Below are positions 6,717-15,857 of a stretch of DNA of 64,000 bases, piece after piece (the stretch's first letter is position 1; the number at the start of each line of letters is the position of its first letter). Location: NCBI RefSeq assembly GCF_000691145.1, contig NZ_ASJC01000003.1, positions 186,001 to 250,000 on the forward strand, written 5' to 3'. The translations under genes and the position numbers were made by a program. The notes below the pieces were generated by a model that did not search any database, was not told the DNA's origin, and worked only from the letters and a program-made list of their open reading frames with translations. Source of the stretch: Bacillus altitudinis 41KF2b. GTDB taxonomy: Bacteria; Bacillota; Bacilli; Bacillales; Bacillaceae.

Positions 6717-8477
6717 TTATTTCTCCACCTTTTTCTTCGAGTAATCTCGTTTACGAGGTGCAATTAACGATACATCGACGTCCTCATAGTGGAATGCAGG
6801 TTTTTGGTTCTTCCCTTTGAACGTAGCCATCGTTGTTTTTAGGAATTCTTCATCGTTTCTTTCTGGGAATTCCGGTTTATAGTGTGCGCCTCGGCTTTCA
6901 TTCCGGTTGTAAGCCCCAATCGTAATGACGCGTGCCAGCTGAAGCATGTTGTCAAGCTGACGCGTGAAGGCAGCGCCTTGGTTGCTCCATGAAGCTGTAT
7001 CGTTGATGTTAATATGCTTATAGCGCTCCATCAGTTCTTCAATCTTCTGATCTGTTTTTAAGAGCTTCTCGTTGTAACGAACCACTGTCACGTTGTCCGT
7101 CATCCATTCTCCAAGCTCTTTATGAAGCACATATGCATTTTCTGTGCCATCCATGCTAAGGATGTTGTCCCATTTCTCCTGCTCTTTCTTCACGGCACTG
7201 TCGAATGTTGCAGATGATAAATCTTCTGCAGACTTTTCAAGACCGCTAATGTATTTCACAGCATTTGGTCCAGCAACCATTCCGCCGTAAATCGCAGAAA
7301 GCAATGAGTTTGCACCAAGTCTGTTTCCGCCGTGCATAGAGTAATCACATTCTCCTGCAGCAAACAAGCCTTTGATATTCGTCATTTGATCATAATCAAC
7401 CCATAAGCCGCCCATTGAATAATGAACAGCCGGGAAAATTTTCATCGGAAGCTTACGCGGGTCATCACCCATGAATTTTTCATAGATTTCAATGATTCCA
7501 CCAAGCTTAATATCAAGCTCTTTTGGATCTTTGTGAGAAAGGTCTAGATACACCATGTTCTCTCCGTTGATGCCAAGCTTTTGCTCCACACATACGTCGA
7601 AAATTTCACGCGTTGCAATGTCACGCGGTACAAGGTTCCCGTATGCTGGGTACTTTTCTTCAAGGAAGTACCAAGGTTTTCCGTCTTTATATGTCCAAAC
7701 ACGTCCACCTTCACCACGAGCTGATTCACTCATGAGACGCAGCTTGTCATCTCCTGGGATCGCTGTTGGGTGAATTTGAATGAATTCTCCATTAGCATAA
7801 TGAGCACCTTGCTGATAAACGATCGATGCAGCTGATCCGGTATTAATCATGGAGTTCGTTGATTTACCGAATACGATACCAGGGCCGCCTGTTGCCATAA
7901 TGACAGCATCTGAACGGAAGGATTCGATTTCCATTGTCGTCAAGTTCTGTGCGACAATGCCTCGGCATACTTCTTCGTCATCTAAGACAGCGCCAAGGAA
8001 TTCCCAGCCTTCATATTTCGTCACAAGCCCCGCTACTTCATAGCGGCGAACCTGCTCATCTAGTGCGTATAATAACTGCTGACCTGTTGTCGCACCAGCA
8101 AATGCTGTACGGTGGTGCTGTGTTCCCCCGAAACGGCGGAAGTCCAGTAATCCTTCTGGTGTTCTGTTAAACATTACACCCATACGATCAAGTAAGTGGA
8201 TAATGGACGGCGCTGCTTCACACATTGCCTTTACTGGCGGCTGGTTAGCTAAAAAGTCTCCGCCATATACCGTGTCATCAAAATGCTCATAAGGTGAATC
8301 TCCTTCACCTTTTGTATTGACCGCTCCGTTAATTCCGCCCTGTGCACAAACAGAATGCGAACGTTTCACAGGTACGATTGAAAATAGTTTAACAGCTGTT
8401 CCCGCTTCTGCTGCTTTGATAGTTGCCATGAGACCAGCTAGGCCGCCTCCGACAACGATGATGCTAGAATTACTCAT
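6717..8477 (-). CDS. sdhA: succinate dehydrogenase flavoprotein subunit
   Basis: This 586-residue subunit oxidises succinate to fumarate with covalently bound FAD at the cytoplasmic face of the membrane. Visible are the N-terminal dinucleotide fold GGGLAGLMAT, HSVCAQGGING near the FAD-attachment histidine region, the substrate-site motif HPTAIPG and SARGEGGRVW. Length is normal. It lies between sdhC and sdhB, with a 37-bp gap after sdhC. Confidence 0.97.
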   Translation of the reverse strand: MSNSSIIVVGGGLAGLMATIKAAEAGTAVKLFSIVPVKRSHSVCAQGGINGAVNTKGEGDSPYEHFDDTVYGGDFLANQPPVKAMCEAAPSIIHLLDRMGVMFNRTPEGLLDFRRFGGTQHHRTAFAGATTGQQLLYALDEQVRRYEVAGLVTKYEGWEFLGAVLDDEEVCRGIVAQNLTTMEIESFRSDAVIMATGGPGIVFGKSTNSMINTGSAASIVYQQGAHYANGEFIQIHPTAIPGDDKLRLMSESARGEGGRVWTYKDGKPWYFLEEKYPAYGNLVPRDIATREIFDVCVEQKLGINGENMVYLDLSHKDPKELDIKLGGIIEIYEKFMGDDPRKLPMKIFPAVHYSMGGLWVDYDQMTNIKGLFAAGECDYSMHGGNRLGANSLLSAIYGGMVAGPNAVKYISGLEKSAEDLSSATFDSAVKKEQEKWDNILSMDGTENAYVLHKELGEWMTDNVTVVRYNEKLLKTDQKIEELMERYKHININDTASWSNQGAAFTRQLDNMLQLARVITIGAYNRNESRGAHYKPEFPERNDEEFLKTTMATFKGKNQKPAFHYEDVDVSLIAPRKRDYSKKKVEK

Positions 8478-8514
8478 TGTAGCCCCTCTCCCTCTTCTAC
8501 TAATCTATTTCCTC

Positions 8515-9123
8515 TTAAACAAAAGCGAAAATTGCTCTTAGCCCTACATATGAAAGCGCTATAAATATACCTAATGTCACATATGTGGAGATTCTTTGTG
8601 AGCGTGGTGAAACTGTAATTCCCCAGCTGACAGCAAATGACCACAAGCCATTAGCAAAGTGGAAAATAGTAGATAAAACGCCGACAATATAGAAACCTAG
8701 CATAAATGGAGAGCTTAAAATATTCGCCATCATGTCATAGTTTACTTCAGCTCCAAGCTGCGCTTGAATGCGTGTTTCCCATACGTGCCAAGTGACAAAA
8801 ATCAATGTGATGATACCTGTAATCCGTTGCAGTCTGAACAACCAGTTTCTTAAGTAACTGAAGCGAGACGTGTTGTTTTGTGCCGTAAAGGCTATGTACA
8901 CCCCATAAACAGCATGATAGATCAGTGGTAAGAAAATCACGAACAGCTCAAGTGCATATCTGAATGGAAGCTGTTCCATAAAGTGTGCAGCTTTGTTAAA
9001 CGCCTCTGGTCCATTCGTCGCAAAGTGGTTAATCACTAAGTGCTGTACTAAAAATAGACCGACCGGAATGACGCCAAGCAAAGAATGCAATCTCCGATAA
9101 AAAAATTCTTTGTTCCCCGACAT
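8515..9123 (-). CDS. sdhC: succinate dehydrogenase cytochrome b558 subunit
   Basis: This 202-residue membrane anchor has five hydrophobic segments and binds two haem b, coupling succinate oxidation to menaquinone. Histidines in or next to the helices (VQHLVINHF, YHAVYG, WHVW, FHFANG) supply the haem ligands known for the Bacillus protein. It is the first gene of sdhCAB. The 280-bp region upstream, shared divergently with yslB, holds a TTGACA at 9235-9240 on the minus strand but no -10 hexamer that I trust. Confidence 0.95.
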   Translation of the reverse strand: MSGNKEFFYRRLHSLLGVIPVGLFLVQHLVINHFATNGPEAFNKAAHFMEQLPFRYALELFVIFLPLIYHAVYGVYIAFTAQNNTSRFSYLRNWLFRLQRITGIITLIFVTWHVWETRIQAQLGAEVNYDMMANILSSPFMLGFYIVGVLSTIFHFANGLWSFAVSWGITVSPRSQRISTYVTLGIFIALSYVGLRAIFAFV

Positions 9124-9406
9124 TACTTTACCCCCTAGTAAAAAAAGTGCAATTGCTTGAAAATTGTCTTACCCCCGCTTCTTTCAATTGTAAGCACTTT
9201 ATTCAAATTTATTGACAATTTCATTTTACTCCTATGTCAAAAAAGCGTCAAGAAACCGCGTACATAAATTAAAATTTTCCGAAATTTAAAAGTTTTAAAT
9301 CAAAATTCGTTTTACTACAATAAGAATTTCTTAGACTTCAGGGAAAACTCTGTCATCATATGCCCACATAAGCTATAATAAATTGTTGAAAGAGGGGAGC
9401 CATACA

Positions 9407-9850
9407 ATGAATAAATTCGAATCTAACTTAGAACAGCTAAAAGAAATTGAAGTCAATGGATTTGCCTACGAGCTGATACGCGAAGTTCTGCTGCCTGACA
9501 TTCTTGGTCAGGATCATTCATCTATGATGTATTTTGCGGGTAAGCTACTTGCTCGTAAATTTCCTCAAGAGTCATGGGAGAAGATCCCCGAATTTTTCCA
9601 TGATGCCGGATGGGGAACTCTCACGATGGTCCATTCTAAAAAACAGGAAATTGAGTTTGAGCTCGAAGGTCCACTTGTATCGAATCGACTCAGCTATCAA
9701 AAGGAGCCATGCTTTCAAATGGAAGCAGGTTTTATCGCTGAACAGATTCAGCTGCTCAATGAGCATGTGGCTGAATCCTATGAACAAGTAAAAAAGCGTG
9801 CTGATAAAGTCATTTTGACCGTTAAATGGGATTTAAGAGACCCTAGCTAA
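9407..9850 (+). CDS. yslB: YslB, DUF2507 family protein
   Basis: This is a 147-residue soluble protein of the DUF2507/V4R-like small-molecule-binding fold; function unknown. The ATG at 9407 is chosen because GAGGGGAG lies before it; an in-frame start at 9383 has no ribosome site. TATAAT at 9374-9379 is a likely -10. The position divergent from sdhCAB and convergent with lysC is the same as in B. subtilis. Confidence 0.85.
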   Translation: MNKFESNLEQLKEIEVNGFAYELIREVLLPDILGQDHSSMMYFAGKLLARKFPQESWEKIPEFFHDAGWGTLTMVHSKKQEIEFELEGPLVSNRLSYQKEPCFQMEAGFIAEQIQLLNEHVAESYEQVKKRADKVILTVKWDLRDPS

Positions 9851-9858
9851 CACTGCTT

Positions 9859-9894
9859 CTGAAAGGCGATGACTTCGTGTCACGCCTTTTTTAT
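9859..9894 (+). terminator. terminator of yslB
   Basis: AAAGGCG and CGCCTTT arms with inner TGAC/GTCA and a TTCGT-type loop are followed by a T-run immediately downstream of yslB. Confidence 0.8.
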
Positions 9895-9978
9895 ATCCCC
9901 TTCTATCATAGCACAGTTGGCGTACCGGTTTACGCATGTTTTTCTTTCTTCATATGCTGATGATTTCCAATATAAAAA

Positions 9979-10213
9979 AGAGGTGTATCCTTTCATGGGA
10001 TACACCTTTCAGATTGTTGTCAAAGGGCTAAAATGAACTTTATTTTAGCTCTTTGTCTTCTTTTCAGCGTGACAGAAAACCTTTGCAGTCTAGGAAAGAC
10101 GAGTACTGGAGCGGAGCGAATTTGGCATTCGTGAGCACCAGAGCGCAGGACTGACAAAGAATGCGAGGGTTTGTCTACACGCTGAGAGGTGTATCTTTTC
10201 ATGGGATACACCT
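9979..10213. repeat. structured intergenic repeat, copy A, flanked by duplicated terminator hairpins
   Basis: The body (about 10010-10183) runs from CAGATTGTTG to TCTACACGCT. A 29-bp sequence containing a complete hairpin flanks it directly on both sides (9979-10007 and 10185-10213, 28 of 29 identical). The body holds hairpin I (AAAGGGCTAAAAT with ATTTTAGCTCTTT, then a T-rich tract), an outer stem AGCGTG/CACGCT, and an inner CGAAT/ATTCG hairpin. It lies between convergent yslB and lysC. Copies occur at 28195-28369 and, degenerate, at 4446-4562. I see no coding capacity. The family is not one I recognise. Confidence 0.85.
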
Positions 10214-10224
10214 CTTTTGAAGAT

Positions 10225-11460
10225 TTAAGAATGAGCAGCGGCGCTCACCTTTGATAATTCAAACGCATCATGAAGGGCTTCTACAGCTTTCACCATATCT
10301 TCACGATCAACGACTGTTGAGACTTTAATCTCAGACGTACTGACCATTTTCACTTGAATGTCTTTTTGAGCTAACACAGCGAACATTTCAGCCGCAACGC
10401 CTGGGTTTGAAACCATACCAGAACCCACGATGGATACTTTGGCTAATTTGCTTTCTGTCTCGATCTGCTCATAGCCAAGCGCTCCTTTATATTCTTCTAA
10501 TACTTCAACTGTTTTAGACAAATCATCCGTTTTCACAGAGAAAGAGATGGAGGTCTGATTGGTGCTTGTGACAGACTGAATGATGATATCGACATTGATA
10601 TTTTGCTTTGCAAGTGTCGTAAAAATCGTCGATAGCGTTGTTAAACCGCTTGAAAGGCCGCATACCGTCACGCGTGTCATCTGATCTTCAAATGCAATGC
10701 CTCTTACAACTAAATTTTGTTCCATGGATGATTCCTCCTCAATTAACGTACCCGATTCATTTTCAATACTAGAACGGACTTCTAGTGGGATTTGATAATT
10801 TTTCGCAAATTCGACCGCTCGCGGATGCAGCACACCTGCTCCTAAATTGGCTAACTCAAGCATTTCATCGTATGAAATTCCTGCAAGTTTTCGCGCAGAC
10901 GGTACATAACGAGGATCTGTTGTAAACACACCTGGTACGTCCGTATAAATATCACATTTGTCCGCTTTGAGTGCCGCAGCTAGTGCCACTGCTGTCGTAT
11001 CTGATCCACCACGCCCAAGTGTTGTAATATGTAGATCATCCGCAATTCCTTGGAAACCTGCTACAACGACGACTTTTCCCGCACTCAGTTCTTCTTTGAT
11101 TCTTGCTTCATCGATGTCCACGATTCTTGCATTTCCGTGCACCTTCTCTGTTTTCACCCCAGCTTGCCAGCCTGTAAAGGAAATGGCATCATAACCTTTT
11201 GCTTGCAGTGCCATCGCTAATAATGAAATGGTCACCTGCTCACCAGTTGTCAGTAGCATATCCATTTCTCTTTTGCTTGGATCATCTGTGAGTTCTTTCG
11301 CTAGGTCTACTAGAACATCCGTTGATTTGCCCATCGCAGACACAACCACGACCACATCATTTCCTGCCTCGCGTTCAGCGATGACTCTCTCTGCGACATT
11401 GCGAATTTTTTCTGTCGATCCAACAGATGTTCCACCAAATTTTTGTACAATTAGTCCCAT
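10225..11460 (-). CDS. lysC: aspartokinase II (lysine-sensitive)
   Basis: This 411-residue protein phosphorylates aspartate, the first step towards lysine, threonine, methionine and the cell-wall/spore precursor diaminopimelate. The kinase signature KFGGTSVGS is at the N-terminus, TTLGRGGSDTTAVALAAAL lies mid-protein and two ACT domains end it. In B. subtilis an internal start makes the separate beta chain: here M247-like SSMEQNLVVRG is the matching region. The start is ATG 11460 (AAGGGTGG before it), not the GTG at 11469. It is governed by the lysine riboswitch upstream. Confidence 0.95.
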   Translation of the reverse strand: MGLIVQKFGGTSVGSTEKIRNVAERVIAEREAGNDVVVVVSAMGKSTDVLVDLAKELTDDPSKREMDMLLTTGEQVTISLLAMALQAKGYDAISFTGWQAGVKTEKVHGNARIVDIDEARIKEELSAGKVVVVAGFQGIADDLHITTLGRGGSDTTAVALAAALKADKCDIYTDVPGVFTTDPRYVPSARKLAGISYDEMLELANLGAGVLHPRAVEFAKNYQIPLEVRSSIENESGTLIEEESSMEQNLVVRGIAFEDQMTRVTVCGLSSGLTTLSTIFTTLAKQNINVDIIIQSVTSTNQTSISFSVKTDDLSKTVEVLEEYKGALGYEQIETESKLAKVSIVGSGMVSNPGVAAEMFAVLAQKDIQVKMVSTSEIKVSTVVDREDMVKAVEALHDAFELSKVSAAAHS

Positions 11461-11535
11461 GTCTACCACCCTTTTTCAAAAGATCACGTGTGAGAGAAGA
11501 GGCTGCGGAGACTGCTCTGTTCACTGCAAATAAAA

Positions 11536-11568
11536 AAGCAATGAGAGAACAAATCTCCCATTGCTTTA
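11536..11568 (-). terminator. regulated terminator of the lysine riboswitch
   Basis: AAAGCAATGGGAGA and CTCTCATTGCTTT form a strong stem followed by TTTATT on the minus strand, 75 bp before lysC. In L-box leaders this forms when lysine is bound. Confidence 0.85.
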
Positions 11569-11574
11569 AAATCA

Positions 11575-11766
11575 TCATCAAACGATGCAAACAATGAGAT
11601 AGCCCTCCAAGAAATACATTCTTGACAGCCCTACATTTCTTCAATGTACAGCCAGCGAATAAAATGAGTGGATTTTATTCACTTCGGCGACGCTCCCCTT
11701 TCAGCCCTCTTCCTAGATCCCCTCGATCTCTGAAGGCTTACTCTTGAAGTTCGCACCTCTATCTTC
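11575..11766 (-). promoter_or_regulatory. lysine riboswitch (L box) of lysC
   Basis: The minus-strand leader contains the hallmark L-box segments AGAGGTGCGAACTTC (11746-11760) and GGGGAGCGTCGCCGAAG (11682-11698) in the right order and spacing, followed by an intrinsic terminator and lysC. High lysine should cause premature termination. Confidence 0.93.
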
Positions 11767-11800
11767 AACAAACAACACGTTCATTTATTAAATTAGTCAC

Positions 11801-11829
11801 ATCTTAACAGACTTTTGGAAAAAGTACAA
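11801..11829 (-). promoter_or_regulatory. sigma-A promoter of the lysC leader
   Basis: TTGTAC (11824-11829), a 17-bp spacer and TAAGAT (11801-11806) on the minus strand lie about 35 bp before the riboswitch, directly after the uvrC stop. Confidence 0.65.
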
Positions 11830-11830
11830 T

Positions 11831-13603
11831 CTATTTTTTTAACGCCTCCATTAAAAGTTCAGCCGTTTGTTTCGGAATACCAGCGTCCTGAAAATCCTGG
11901 ATAGAGGCTTCTTTCATCTTTTTCACAGAGCCAAAATGTTTCAGCAACTGCTTTTTGCGCTTTTCCCCGATACCTGGGACATCGTCTAGAATAGACTGGA
12001 ATGCATTCTTCCCTCGCAGCTGCCGGTGAAAACTAATCGCAAATCGGTGCACTTCATCTTGAATACGCTGCAATAAATAAAAGGCCTGACTATTCCGCTC
12101 GAGCGCAACAATTTCAAGCGTATCACCCATCATCAGATTCGATGTCCTGTGTTTTTCATCTTTCACTAGACCTGCCACAGGAACAGACAGATTTAATTCA
12201 TTTTCGAGCACATCTATGGCTGCGTTGATCTGTCCTTTTCCTCCATCGATTAAAATCAAGTCAGGAAGCGGCAGTTCATCCTTTAACACCCGGGTATACC
12301 GCCTTCTAATGACTTCACGCATGGAGGCATAATCATCGGGGCCCTCAACGGTTTTAATTTTGTATTTTCGGTATTCCTTTTTATACGGCTTCCCGTCTTG
12401 GAAGACAACCATAGCGGATACGGGGTCTGCTCCTTGGATATTGGAGTTATCAAAAGCCTCAATCCGGTATGGCATATAAATATTGAGTGCATCTCCAAGC
12501 TGTTTCACTGCACCAATTGTCCGTTCTTCATCACGCTCTATAAGCGAGAACTTTTCTTTGAGAGCGATTTTGGCGTTTTGGTGGGCGAGTAAAAGCAAAT
12601 CCTTCTTCTTTCCTTTTTTCGGCTGATGAACATTCGTTTCAAGCAATTGCTCAATCATCTCTTGATCTACGCTGTCCGGCACCAAAATTTCTTTCGGCAG
12701 AAAATGGTTGTTCTTTTCATAAAACTGCCCCATAAACGTGAGAAATTCTTCCTCAGGGTCTTGATACATCGGAAATAGGCTGACATCACGTTCGATTAAT
12801 TTCCCCTGTCTGATGAAGAAGACTTGGACACACATCCAGCCCTTATCATAAGCATAGGCAAACACATCACGATCGGATAAGTCACTCATCGTCATCTTTT
12901 GCTTTTCCATCGTTGAGTCAATGTATGCGATTTGATCTCTCAGCTCTTTTGCCCGCTCAAATTCTAATTGTTCGGCCGCTTCTTGCATCTTTTCTGTTAA
13001 TTCTTTCTTGATTTGCTGATGCCCTCCATTTAGAAACCTTGTGATTTCGTCGACGAGCTGTTTATTCGTTTCTTCAGAAATGTCATACACACACGGAGCA
13101 AGACATTGCCCAAGATGATAATAAAGACAGACTCGGTCAGGGAGTGTCGCACATTTTCTAAGTGGATATAAACGGTCGAGCAGCTTTTTCGTTTCTCTTG
13201 CTGCTTGTACGTTCGGATATGGACCGAAGTATTTCCCTTTATCCTTTTTCACATTGCGGGTGACAATCAGCTTAGGGTGACGTTCATTCGTAATTTTAAT
13301 AAAAGGGTACGTTTTGTCATCCTTGAGCATGACATTGTATTTCGGGTCATATTTTTTGATTAAATTCAGCTCTAAAATAAGTGCCTCAATATTTGAAGAG
13401 GTGACAATGTATTCAAAGTCTTCGATTTCACTGACAAGCCGCTGCGTTTTGGCATCATGAGATCCTGTAAAATAAGAGCGGACCCTATTTTTTAATACCT
13501 TTGCCTTTCCCACATAAATGATCGTATTTTGTCTATCTTTCATTAAGTAACAGCCTGGTTGATCAGGTAAGACTGACAGCTTTTCTTTGATCAATTTGTT
13601 CAT
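11831..13603 (-). CDS. uvrC: excinuclease ABC subunit C
   Basis: This 590-residue protein makes the two incisions around bulky DNA lesions with UvrAB. An N-terminal GIY-YIG nuclease domain (QPGCYLMKD...[10 protein letters not shown]) is followed by a UVR domain (about 200-240, [18 protein letters not shown]), an RNase H-like nuclease domain ([20 protein letters not shown]) and C-terminal helix-hairpin-helix repeats ([18 protein letters not shown]). Length is normal. Gene order trxA-uvrC is as in B. subtilis. Confidence 0.97.
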   Translation of the reverse strand: MNKLIKEKLSVLPDQPGCYLMKDRQNTIIYVGKAKVLKNRVRSYFTGSHDAKTQRLVSEIEDFEYIVTSSNIEALILELNLIKKYDPKYNVMLKDDKTYPFIKITNERHPKLIVTRNVKKDKGKYFGPYPNVQAARETKKLLDRLYPLRKCATLPDRVCLYYHLGQCLAPCVYDISEETNKQLVDEITRFLNGGHQQIKKELTEKMQEAAEQLEFERAKELRDQIAYIDSTMEKQKMTMSDLSDRDVFAYAYDKGWMCVQVFFIRQGKLIERDVSLFPMYQDPEEEFLTFMGQFYEKNNHFLPKEILVPDSVDQEMIEQLLETNVHQPKKGKKKDLLLLAHQNAKIALKEKFSLIERDEERTIGAVKQLGDALNIYMPYRIEAFDNSNIQGADPVSAMVVFQDGKPYKKEYRKYKIKTVEGPDDYASMREVIRRRYTRVLKDELPLPDLILIDGGKGQINAAIDVLENELNLSVPVAGLVKDEKHRTSNLMMGDTLEIVALERNSQAFYLLQRIQDEVHRFAISFHRQLRGKNAFQSILDDVPGIGEKRKKQLLKHFGSVKKMKEASIQDFQDAGIPKQTAELLMEALKK

Positions 13604-13678
13604 ATTTTCATCCGTCCTTGTTTTCCTCTTTCACTCCTTCTAGTGTATCACGAACATTTGTTTTATACCACGATGAAA

Positions 13679-13714
13679 GAAAAGCGGCTCTCGACTATAC
13701 GAGAACCGCTTTTG
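13679..13714 (-). terminator. terminator of trxA
   Basis: Thirteen-bp arms (13681-13693/13700-13712), starting AAAGCGG and ending CCGCTTT, have one mismatch and are followed by TTTTCTTTC on the minus strand. Confidence 0.75.
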
Positions 13715-13742
13715 AGATCATGCCACGTGGGCATAGATCGGT

Positions 13743-14057
13743 TTATAGATGTTTGTTTACTAGCTCAGCTAGTGCTTCTTTTGGTTTGAAACCAACAGAC
13801 GTTTCGACGACTTCACCGTCTTTTAAAACAAGAAGTGTTGGGATACTCATAACGCCGTATTTACCAGCAGTTTCTTGGTTATCATCCACATCAATTTTTA
13901 CAATTTTCATTTTATCGCCCATTTCTTGATCAAGTTCTTCAAGAACTGGAGCAATCATTTTACAAGGTCCGCACCAAGGTGCCCAAAAGTCTGCAAGAAC
14001 AACACCTTCTGCAGTTTCTTGTGAAAATGTTGCGTCAGTAGCTTTTACGATTGCCAT
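13743..14057 (-). CDS. trxA: thioredoxin
   Basis: This 104-residue thioredoxin is the cell's main protein disulfide reductant and donor for ribonucleotide reductase. The active site WCGPC is at residues 28-32, the cis-proline segment SIPTLL at about 74, and the length is canonical. GGAGG lies before the ATG. It is nearly identical to B. subtilis TrxA as I recall it. Confidence 0.97.
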   Translation of the reverse strand: MAIVKATDATFSQETAEGVVLADFWAPWCGPCKMIAPVLEELDQEMGDKMKIVKIDVDDNQETAGKYGVMSIPTLLVLKDGEVVETSVGFKPKEALAELVNKHL

Positions 14058-14089
14058 TATTCATTCCTCCAATGTAAATTATGCTTTTT

Positions 14090-14128
14090 AGTATAGCATC
14101 TACCAATGTGACTTGCGAATGAAATGCT
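14090..14128 (-). promoter_or_regulatory. trxA promoter, possibly Spx-activated
   Basis: Minus strand: TATACT (14090-14095) is preceded at 17 bp by TCGCAA. An AGCA sits ten bases upstream of that, the -45 to -42 position described for Spx-RNA polymerase contacts. Spx control of trxA is established in B. subtilis; here it is inferred from position. Confidence 0.5.
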
Positions 14129-14153
14129 TACGAATCATTTTTTATGAAATGAA

Positions 14154-14225
14154 TTAAAAAACAAACCGTATAATCGCACCAATAACAACAATCGCACCGA
14201 TGATCATCAGAATGGTTCTAAGCAT
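14154..14225 (-). CDS. 23-residue hydrophobic peptide
   Basis: A short reading frame encodes MLRTILMIIGAIVVIGAIIR plus three residues. One positively charged end and an uninterrupted hydrophobic stretch are typical of a single-pass membrane microprotein. AAGGGAG lies 9 nt before the ATG. It is between xsa and trxA on the same strand and overlaps no promoter element of trxA. I do not recognise a family. Expression is unproved. Confidence 0.5.
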   Translation of the reverse strand: MLRTILMIIGAIVVIGAIIRFVF

Positions 14226-14303
14226 ATGACATGACTCCCTTTCCGCTTCATTTACAATGTATGATGCCCCAACATTCTTCTCATCAAACATTGAAATATG
14301 CGA

Positions 14304-15782
14304 TCAAGCCAGATCGACGGTCAACATGACAACCGACATAGGCGGCAGATCAATAGTCAGCTCGCCGTGCTTAACAGCAAATTGCCGAAAGTCCGCAGGC
14401 TGAACGGAATGAGGATCATCGAACGTGTTGTGCGCATTCATCCGATCAGCAGTCAGCACACGGCCATTGACCTTCGTTTTTGCATCGATTCCCTCTATCG
14501 CAAGAGATACGTCTGTTTTTTCATGAGGATTCACATGACATAAACTAATATGCATCTTGTCAGATGACCGCGAGGCTGACACACTGACTTGAGGGATTTT
14601 TTCACCCCGGCGTTCATACGAAGGAGCATTCAATTCTACTTCAAGCGCTTCTTCTTCTTGATGCACTTGAAACATGTGAAATACGTGATAGGTAGGTGTC
14701 AGGAGCATCTTTTCGTCCTGTGTTAACACCATCGCTTGCAGCACATTGACGGTCTGGGCAATATTCGCCATATGAATCCGCTGGCAATGGCGATGAAAAA
14801 TATGAAAATGCAAGGCACAGACTAGAGCATCTCTTAATGTGTTTTGCTGATACAAAAACCCTGGATTTGTCCCCGGTTCTGGATCATACCATGTCCCCCA
14901 TTCATCAATAATCATCCCGATTCGCTTGTCTGGGTCATAACGATCCATGATCTCTCCGTGATCTACAACAAGCCGCTCCATTTCAGACGCCTTTTTCAGC
15001 GTTGTAAACCACTCATCCTCATCAAAATCGGTCGCTGACCCTTTCTTCTCCCATGTTCCTGGGACCGTATAGTAATGCAAACTGAGCCCATCCATCCAAG
15101 GCGCTGCACGCTCCATTAATACTTTTGTCCAATTCACATCATTTGAATTCGCACCGCATGCAATTTTGTAAATGCGCTGACCAGCAAATTCTCTCACATA
15201 CGTTTGGTAGCGTTTATATAAGTCTGCATAATACTCTGGCGTCATATTTCCACCACATCCCCAGCTTTCATTGCCTACACCAACATACGTCAGCTCCCAC
15301 GGTTCTTGTTTTCCATTTTGAATCCGCCAATCCGACATAGGTGTCCCTTTAGGAAATGTGATATATTCAATCCATTCTGCTAATTCTTGAACAGAACCGC
15401 TTCCAACGTTTCCACAAATATAAGGCTCACATTCAAGTAATTCACACAGTCTCATAAATTCATGTGTACCAAACGCATTTGATTCAACGGTGCCACCCCA
15501 ATGAGTATTCACCATCGGCTTTCGTTCACTCAGATCACCGACGCCGTTTGCCCAATGATACTCGTCTGCAAAACAGCCACCCGGCCACCTAAGCACTGGG
15601 ATATGTAATGCTTGAAGGGCCTTTAGCACATCAGTACGAATCCCTTCAACATGATCAATCTCTGAATCTCTCCCTACCCAAATTCCGTCATAAATTCCTC
15701 TTCCTAAATGCTCTTGAAAGTGTCCATAGATGTGTTTAGAAATGCGTCCAATCACTTCATTGACTTTTACTGTCCCATTCAC
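14304..15782 (-). CDS. xsa: alpha-L-arabinofuranosidase, GH51
   Basis: This 492-residue intracellular glycosidase releases terminal L-arabinose from arabino-oligosaccharides. The GH51 landmarks are [35 protein letters not shown], the acid/base motif [12 protein letters not shown] and the nucleophile region [10 protein letters not shown]. No signal peptide. I chose the GTG at 15782 (AAAGGAG 10 nt upstream); the longer TTG-started frame overlaps the etfA terminator. Its place between trxA and etfA matches B. subtilis xsa. The arabinose operon found between ysdC and cstA in B. subtilis is absent from this window. Confidence 0.92.
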   Translation of the reverse strand: MNGTVKVNEVIGRISKHIYGHFQEHLGRGIYDGIWVGRDSEIDHVEGIRTDVLKALQALHIPVLRWPGGCFADEYHWANGVGDLSERKPMVNTHWGGTVESNAFGTHEFMRLCELLECEPYICGNVGSGSVQELAEWIEYITFPKGTPMSDWRIQNGKQEPWELTYVGVGNESWGCGGNMTPEYYADLYKRYQTYVREFAGQRIYKIACGANSNDVNWTKVLMERAAPWMDGLSLHYYTVPGTWEKKGSATDFDEDEWFTTLKKASEMERLVVDHGEIMDRYDPDKRIGMIIDEWGTWYDPEPGTNPGFLYQQNTLRDALVCALHFHIFHRHCQRIHMANIAQTVNVLQAMVLTQDEKMLLTPTYHVFHMFQVHQEEEALEVELNAPSYERRGEKIPQVSVSASRSSDKMHISLCHVNPHEKTDVSLAIEGIDAKTKVNGRVLTADRMNAHNTFDDPHSVQPADFRQFAVKHGELTIDLPPMSVVMLTVDLA

Positions 15783-15815
15783 TTGTAAACCGCTCCTTTG
15801 TTTCGTGATGACATA

Positions 15816-15848
15816 CAAAAAAACCCAGAATACCTAGGCATTCTGAGT
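15816..15848 (-). terminator. terminator of the fadR-fadB-etfBA operon
   Basis: The CTCAGAAT/ATTCTGGG stem around CCTAGG is followed by TTTTTTT on the minus strand, directly after etfA. Confidence 0.85.
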
Positions 15849-15857
15849 GTATGAGCG

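Noticed and set aside
10020-10211. 63-codon minus-strand frame across repeat copy A
   Set aside because: It follows the hairpins of the repeat and is not open in copy B in a matching way; treated as chance.
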